Assembly (NCBI GenBank): GCA_905234775.1
Contig: CAJOJC010000046.1
Coordinates: 1-11,823, forward strand
DNA: 11,823 nt
From: an uncultured Bacteroidales bacterium
GTDB taxonomy: Bacteria > Bacteroidota > Bacteroidia > Bacteroidales > UBA932
Direction of reading: 5' to 3'
Each line of letters opens with the position of its first letter. The first letter of the stretch is position 1. Shown in pieces: positions 7,555 to 11,823 of this stretch. The position numbers were made by a program, and so were the translations under genes. The notes beneath the pieces are model-generated. The model was not told where the DNA came from, did no database searches, and saw only the letters and a program-made list of their open reading frames with translations.

Positions 7555-9237
7555 CTATTCTTCAAGTTTGAAGAGTGAAACACCTACGTCTGCAACCACA
7601 CCGCACAGATATGTTTCTCCGCCGATAACACGAAGAGCACAGTCTGCTACGGAGTTGCCAACCGGATTACTGCTAATAGGGCACTCGTTAGGATCGCCGA
7701 TACCATATCTGAAGATGTGGTTGGAATCCAGATTCTGAAGAGAAGTCAGGAGGTCCTCTCCGGTAAGAGCGGCTATACGGAGACTTCCGTCGGTAAGGCC
7801 GGACTCGAGGTGCATGAATGCCATGTAGTTCTGGTCGTTGAAGTTGAAGAAGTTGAAGCCCTGATCGGTAGAACCGAAGACCAGCGACTCCTGATCGTTG
7901 AAGGCCAGAGTGAAGGTGCTGCCGCTTACAGTGTAGGACATAGGTTTTGTTCCGGCGACTGCTGCCAGAACCTCAGTGTCGCTGTACCAGTAGGCCTGTC
8001 CGTAGGAGCCCTTACCCATGTCGCCAAGTTCGGCGATGGTAGGAGTCGTACTTACTACACCGTCGGTAATCTTGAAGATGTAGAGCTTACGAGGATTACC
8101 TGTAGTTGCAAGGAAGGAGATCTGACCGTTCTTCCATGTTCCCTCAACACCCATCTTGTCTCCAAGGCGGAGACCGTCGACGTTGGCATACTCAAGAACA
8201 GTTGTAGGTGTACTGTCTTTGTCGTCCCACTTGTAGACCTTGAGGGTCTGGGTGTTGTTGATGACCAGGTTGGTCTGGAGGATCTTGGTTCCGCCGTCGC
8301 CGTCAGGGATGGTACGGATAGCAGAGAGGGCGTGGGTTCCGCCGTCTACGCCTGCTATTGCGAGCCTCTTGACGATAGAGCCGTCTGCGATATTAAGAAC
8401 ATATGCTCCATAAGGGCTGCCCTTATGCTGGGCTAGATAGACGTAGTTATCGTCCATGGCGCAGGTACGCAGCCAGTGGTCCTCAACCGGAAGGTCGACA
8501 GACTGAGTCTGGAACCAGTCGTCGCTGATGGTGCTGGGGTTGCAGTAGTGTCCCCAGACGCGAGTGGCCTTACGGATACCGGAGGTGATAACAACAACTT
8601 TGTGGGTCTTAACTACCTCGCCGAGGGTGAGGGTGAAGGTCACGCCGTTCAGCTTGTCGGAGAAGTCGAGTTCGGCACCAGTCTCGATTGCCTCACCGCC
8701 TACAGATACCACTGTAGCAGCAGGATCCACGGTGAATTCGACTGCCAGATGGCTCAAAGCCGCAGCGCTTGCGAGCTGAACTTCACCGCTGAGAGCGTCG
8801 ACTCCGGCAACGGTAAGAGTGAGGAATTTAGGATCTGCAGCACCGATGCTGACGCTGATCACATACTCTGCCGCTTTCTGCTCGCCGTACTTGAAGGTAA
8901 CGGTCTGGGTTGCGCCGCCGGAATAGTTGAAGGTCTTCTGATACTCGGTGGTGAAGCCTTCCGGAATATTCAGGAAGCTGACGGTAAGAGCCTTTGCGTT
9001 TTCTGCATCTGAGTACTCAAGGCTGATCTTGATAGTCTTCGCAGCATTGTCTACGACTGCCATATAGTCCCCGTCGATGCCAGAAACATCGATATTGGCG
9101 GCTGAGAGAGTCAGTGCGGGGATGTCCTTCCCGGGATCCGGTTTGTCCGGATTATCGGGAGTTTCGGGGTTTTCGGGCCCGCAGGAGGCGAAGGCGAACA
9201 TTGACGCCATTGCCAGAAGAGCAAAAATCTTTTTCAT
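7555..9237 (-). CDS. DUF4623-like lipoprotein, candidate surface glycan-handling protein
   Basis: 560-aa predicted lipoprotein. Signal peptide with lipobox AFASC (Cys19) is followed by a Pro/Asp/Glu linker (20-38). The N-terminal third (~40-215) looks like two beta-sandwich units, each ending in a Y/K-V-rich strand (AEYVISVSIG at 123-132; HKVVVITSG at 212-220). From ~222 on (RKATRVWGHY, then WLRTCAMDDNYVYLAQH, GAYVLNIADGSIVKRLAI, KVYKWDD, KLYIFKITDG) the repeated short strands look like a beta-propeller. I associate this layout with the Bacteroidota family DUF4623, often near SusC/SusD; this is recognition, not a search result, and no catalytic residues are evident. ATG at 9237 is chosen because it starts a clean signal peptide and forms an ATGA overlap with the upstream gene. 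The frame stays open 40 codons further, but that extension is Arg-rich and unlike a leader. Confidence 0.78.
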   Translation of the reverse strand: MKKIFALLAMASMFAFASCGPENPETPDNPDKPDPGKDIPALTLSAANIDVSGIDGDYMAVVDNAAKTIKISLEYSDAENAKALTVSFLNIPEGFTTEYQKTFNYSGGATQTVTFKYGEQKAAEYVISVSIGAADPKFLTLTVAGVDALSGEVQLASAAALSHLAVEFTVDPAATVVSVGGEAIETGAELDFSDKLNGVTFTLTLGEVVKTHKVVVITSGIRKATRVWGHYCNPSTISDDWFQTQSVDLPVEDHWLRTCAMDDNYVYLAQHKGSPYGAYVLNIADGSIVKRLAIAGVDGGTHALSAIRTIPDGDGGTKILQTNLVINNTQTLKVYKWDDKDSTPTTVLEYANVDGLRLGDKMGVEGTWKNGQISFLATTGNPRKLYIFKITDGVVSTTPTIAELGDMGKGSYGQAYWYSDTEVLAAVAGTKPMSYTVSGSTFTLAFNDQESLVFGSTDQGFNFFNFNDQNYMAFMHLESGLTDGSLRIAALTGEDLLTSLQNLDSNHIFRYGIGDPNECPISSNPVGNSVADCALRVIGGETYLCGVVADVGVSLFKLEE

Positions 9238-9644
9238 CGTTTGAAATATATTTGATAATTGTTGGAATCTTTTCCGTTGGCGGCCTTGACTGTAAAGTAG
9301 ACCGTGACATTCTCTAGCGAACGCAGGCCGCCGATGCCGTGGCCGAGGGGCATCCACATCGCATCAGTCTCCACCAGGGATGCGGTCGCGGGGATCGAGG
9401 CCTCCAGGCGGCAGCGGCTGAGATCGGTGATTTCGGCCGGGAACTTATACTGCCCTGCACCGCTCGCAGCGTCGTACATGCCTCCGAGGGCATTCAGGTC
9501 CTTCGCCACTACATTGTAATCTGCGTCGTAGACCCATATCTTCAGGGCGCTGAGAGTGCAGGCTGAGTCTCCCTCCGGGAATTCGGGCTCCACACAGGAA
9601 CAAAAGGCAAACGCCGCAAATAATAGTATGAATATCTTTTTCAT
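9234..9644 (-). CDS. Small lipoprotein of unknown function downstream of susD
   Basis: 136-aa predicted lipoprotein: MKKI start, hydrophobic core, and a lipobox-like CSC with Cys17 as probable lipidation site, followed by acidic VEPEFPEGD. The rest (about 28-136) looks like a single beta-sandwich: ALKIWVYDADYN, then CRLEASIPATASLVETDA, GIGGLRSLENVTVYF, and a closing KDSNNYQIYFKR resembling the last strand of Ig-like or DUF5018-type modules. I do not recognise a named family. Position directly after susD is where SusE/SusF-type surface glycan-binding proteins usually sit, but those are several times longer, so a minimal binding protein is only inference. The ATG overlaps the susD stop by one base (TAATG) and the stop overlaps the next start by four. 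Confidence 0.8.
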   Translation of the reverse strand: MKKIFILLFAAFAFCSCVEPEFPEGDSACTLSALKIWVYDADYNVVAKDLNALGGMYDAASGAGQYKFPAEITDLSRCRLEASIPATASLVETDAMWMPLGHGIGGLRSLENVTVYFTVKAANGKDSNNYQIYFKR

Positions 9645-11229
9645 TACCAGTCGCTGTTTTGTTTCACCAGAGTGTTGTTTGAAACCTCGCTCTGCGGGAT
9701 GGGGAAACGGTCGAAACGCTCGGGATAATGGCGTGCGCCCATGTCGGCCGAAACCAATTCGGCATTAAACGTTCCGCCGCTCTTCTTCCAGAGCACTCCG
9801 TTGTACTTCTTACCGTCGAGCACTGCGATCGCCCGGCCCGTACGGCGCAGATCCCAGAAGCGGTGGCCTTCGAAGCAAAGCTCGACCGCACGTTCGTGGA
9901 GGATTACGTCCAGAGCGGTGTCCCATGAAGTGATGGGGGCGGTGATGACGTCGTCGCGGCCGAAGCGAGCTTTGCGAAGGGGCTGAACGTCGTTCAGAGC
10001 ACCCGCAAAGTCGTCGGATGCCGCGCGACACTCCGCCCGGATAAGCAGCACCTCCGCCAGACGGCACTCTACCCACGGGGTCCATGACCCGTCGAGAACG
10101 TAGTCGAAGTTATTGGGATCCAGGTTCTTACGGATATAATAACCGGTCACGGAGTTTCCGGGGCTATTCTTCGAGCCATAGGGCATATATTTCATGTCCA
10201 CGCCGTTCTCGTAGAGTTCCATCGTCCTTCCCTTCCACTCGCAGCCGTTCCAGAGCACGGCCTTCGCCAGACGGGGATCGCGCGAGCCGACGAGGCCGAG
10301 CCGTCTGCATTGTCGAACATGTCCACGAATTCCTGGGTGGGGCCGGCCCAGCCGCTGCCGTAGTTCCCGCTGAGGTTCACATCGCCCGGCGAGGAATAGC
10401 GCTGGTCGTAATAATGGACCAGATCCACCTTCTTGAATTCGTAGGACAGAATCGCTTCGTTAGCGGCGAGGTCATAGCCGCCGTTGGTTATGATATCGGT
10501 GCAGAGCGAGTCCGCTCTCGAATAACGGCCGGCATAGAGCATGGCGCGGGCGGCGATTGCCTCCGCCCCATATTTGTCGACCCTGCCTTTTGCGGCCGAC
10601 GTTGCGGGGAGATTGGCGCACGCATACGAGAGATCGGCCCAGACCTGGTCCCACGACTGAGAGACGGTAGCGCGGACGCGGTTCTTACCTGCGGCCGTCA
10701 TATCCTTGATATCGGTGTAGATGATGACTCCCAGGTCATCCTTCACGGATGAGTGGCAGCGCATGATCAGATGATAGCAATAGCCCCTGAAGAACAGGGC
10801 TTCCGCACGGTAACGCGTTTTCTGCTCCGCAGACAGAGGCGAGTCGTTTTCGAGGGCCTGCAGGAATTCGTTGATGCGGCGGATCCAGCCGTAGCAGGTA
10901 GTCCAGCAGTCGAAGTAATTCTGGGAAACGCTCTGCTGACCGTCTACGGTCATAATGAGGTTGCAGTCACCGGTCCCGGCAACTATGCTGCTGTACTTAA
11001 GAATATCCGTAAGACCGTCGGACATGCTGGAGTTTCCTCCTCCGAGGGCGCTGCCTCCGAACTGGCCGAAGTTTCTGATTATAGGATAGAAGCTGTTGAG
11101 ATACAGTTCAGTATTCTCAGCAGTACTGACTCCGTAAGACCTGGCGTACTGGTTGGTAGGCGTAAGGTCTACGCTGCTGCAGCCTGCGAGCAGACAGAGG
11201 GTCGAGATAATGATTACAAGTCTTTTCAT
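9644..11229 (-). pseudogene. SusD-family nutrient-binding lipoprotein, interrupted by one frameshift
   Basis: Two adjacent frames together encode one SusD protein of about 528 codons, a normal family length. The first (from ATG 11229) has lipobox LLAGC (Cys17), the TPR-like helices RAEALFFRGYCYHLIMR (141-157) and GAEAIAARAMLYAGRYSRAD (221-240), then ends its homology at FVDMFDNADGS (301-311). The second resumes with SRDPRLAKAVLWNGCEWKG (the RDPRL motif is strongly conserved in SusD) and continues to WVECRLAEVLLIRAECR, then VILHERAVELCFEGHRFWDLRRTG and a final FPIPQSEVSNN. The switch lies at about 10285-10290; the 1,586-nt span is one base short of a multiple of three, so one base is missing or two are extra. 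No slippery heptamer is present. SusD binds glycans at the cell surface and caps SusC. A real mutation would truncate it; a sequencing or assembly error in this GC-rich spot is equally possible. Confidence 0.9.
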
Positions 11230-11233
11230 AGCC

Positions 11234-11524
11234 TTAGAATGTTATGTCAAGGCCCGCACTGAGCACCCTCTGCTGCGGGTAATATCCGTTCTGTACGCTC
11301 GGAACTTCGGGGTCAAGCCCGAGTTTCTTGAGCTTCGATAGAGTAAGGAGGTTCGAGCCGCTTACATAGGCCCTCATCCTCGAGACCTTGATGTAATTAG
11401 TGATCTTCGAGGGGAAAGTGAAACCGAGCTGTACGTTCTTTACTCGGAGATACGACGCATCGCGCTTCCAGAAGTCGCTGGCGATTGCGTTGTTCGAACT
11501 TGTCTGGGTACTGAGGCGGGGAAA
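11234..11524 (-). pseudogene. C-terminal remnant of a SusC-type TonB-dependent receptor
   Basis: Reading back from the TAA at 11234-11236 gives 96 codons ending in YYPQQRVLSAGLDITF, the classic SusC C-terminus with a terminal aromatic residue for outer-membrane barrel assembly. Upstream it contains DASYLRVKNVQLGFTFP, RAYVSGSNLLTL and FPRLSTQTSSNN, the usual order of the last barrel strands. Homology stops at Phe codon 11522-11524; two codons further upstream is an in-frame TGA (11528-11530). A complete SusC is about 1,000 residues, so some 90% is missing from this sequence. SusC is the outer-membrane pore working with SusD to import oligosaccharides with TonB energy. The stop is 4 nt before the susD ATG, the normal susC-susD spacing, so this end of the locus is native. 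The cut coincides with an inverted repeat and a drop in GC. Confidence 0.88.
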
Positions 11525-11543
11525 GAGTCACATCTTTCCCCGC
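11516..11543. repeat. 11-bp perfect inverted repeat at the susC break
   Basis: Arms GCGGGGAAAGA (11516-11526) and TCTTTCCCCGC (11533-11543) are exact reverse complements separated by 6 nt (GTCACA). The left arm lies in or beside the genuine susC codons for Phe-Pro-Arg; the right arm lies outside susC homology. Symmetry stops at the arm ends, so this is not a long fold-back. It marks the border between susC and an AT-richer segment. Confidence 0.9.
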
Positions 11544-11554
11544 TGACTTTTTTT
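11516..11554 (+). terminator. Possible + strand intrinsic terminator
   Basis: The 11-bp stem with 6-nt loop is followed after four bases by seven T residues (11548-11554) on the + strand, the form of a rho-independent terminator. No + strand gene leads into it here. Alternatively the hairpin is a recombination or element-end structure and the T run is incidental. Confidence 0.35.
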
Positions 11555-11823
11555 GTTCCTCGCAACTCCTTTGTTTCCTGATAGATAAGGTCAAGCACTT
11601 TGTTGTAGTTTGCAGGAAGTTCCGCAAGTACATCATGAACCGACTTATGGGAAGACCGATGTACGAGAATGTTTGTGTAGTCTTGGATATAAGATAGAAT
11701 CAACTTGCTTTCAACAGAGCATTTTCACTGCGGGAAAAAGAATTGGCCTGTTTGGGTCCTCTCTTAACCAAATGGTTCTATAATTCCCTTGTCGTCATGT
11801 CTGTCTCATTCTTCTCTAAGTTT
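11544..11823. other. AT-richer segment without an intact gene, possible foreign or mobile DNA
   Basis: These 280 nt are around 40% GC in the part I counted (11581-11640), clearly below the rest of the window. On the minus strand two frames each hold a protein-like stretch. One (about 11750 down to 11711) reads KRGPKQANSFSRSENALLKA before a stop. Another (about 11722 down to 11550) reads SKLILSYIQDYTNILVHRSS and later NYNKVLDLIYQETKELRG. They meet near 11710-11720, as if one gene had suffered a frameshift there, but I cannot assign either to a family. The second frame runs through the inverted repeat into susC DNA in the wrong frame, so its C-terminal residues there are not real coding. No RNA gene, promoter or target-site duplication could be identified. 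The other end lies outside the window. Confidence 0.4.

Noticed and set aside
7717..8436. 239-codon + strand open frame opposite the DUF4623-like gene
   Set aside because: No motif, signal or start context; the opposite strand has a consistent lipoprotein with operon-like junctions.
9238..9357. Upstream extension of the DUF4623-like protein by 40 codons
   Set aside because: The extension is Arg/Pro-rich and would bury the signal peptide; the ATG at 9237 gives a perfect lipoprotein leader and an ATGA overlap.
10280..10300. Programmed -1 ribosomal frameshift in susD
   Set aside because: No X XXY YYZ slippery heptamer and no reason for recoding in a SusD protein; a point mutation or sequencing error is simpler.
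9728..10752. Several + strand open frames opposite susD
   Set aside because: Arg/Ser-rich, motif-free translations typical of GC-rich antisense frames over a recognised SusD gene.
11440..11703. 87-codon minus-strand open frame crossing the susC junction, from a TTG start
   Set aside because: Its last third is genuine susC DNA read in the wrong frame, and the start is weak; only the part above 11544 could be a remnant of something, so it is described as part of the uncharacterised segment.
1..11823. CRISPR arrays, tRNA or rRNA genes, riboswitches, integrase or phage genes
   Set aside because: I looked for repeat-spacer periodicity, tRNA-like cloverleaf ends, and recognisable recombinase or phage motifs and found none that could be supported.

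Overview
The window looks like a chromosomal fragment from a Bacteroidota bacterium, most likely a gut-type member of the Bacteroidales. The evidence is a SusC/SusD pair, several lipoproteins with a short signal peptide, lipobox Cys and Pro/Glu/Asp-rich linker, a DUF4623-like protein, and genes packed with ATGA or TAATG junctions. GC is above 50% over most of the window. No ribosomal or tRNA gene is present to fix the genus.

Layout. Positions 2-1116 (+ strand) hold the C-terminal half of a PmbA/TldE-type protein followed, with a 1-nt overlap, by a SlyD-like FKBP peptidyl-prolyl isomerase. From 11524 down to 1113 everything is on the minus strand, in transcription order: the last ~97 codons of a SusC-type TonB-dependent receptor; a susD with a single frameshift; a 136-aa lipoprotein; a DUF4623-like lipoprotein; a GHL10/DUF187-type glycoside hydrolase lipoprotein; a phosphodiester glycosidase (NAGPA/DUF2233) lipoprotein with an Fn3 module; a family-2 glycosyltransferase; the K+ transport regulator TrkA; and a BASS-family sodium symporter. 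Junctions are overlaps or gaps of at most 14 nt, so the run looks like one long transcription unit whose promoter lies outside the window. The two strands meet at 1113-1116, where both stop codons share one TTAA.

The first six minus-strand genes read as a polysaccharide-utilisation-type locus: SusC/SusD import, two candidate surface glycan-handling lipoproteins, and two glycan-cleaving lipoproteins. The enzyme pairing is unusual. A phosphodiester glycosidase beside a GHL10-type hydrolase suggests a phosphodiester-linked or envelope-type glycan rather than a plain plant polysaccharide. The cluster then runs without a break into a glycosyltransferase and two ion-linked membrane functions.

The import end of the locus is damaged in this sequence. 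susD has lost one base (or gained two) near 10288. susC is cut at about 11524, exactly at an 11-bp perfect inverted repeat, beyond which lies ~280 nt of AT-richer DNA with no intact gene. This may be a mobile-element or inversion junction, or an assembly chimera.
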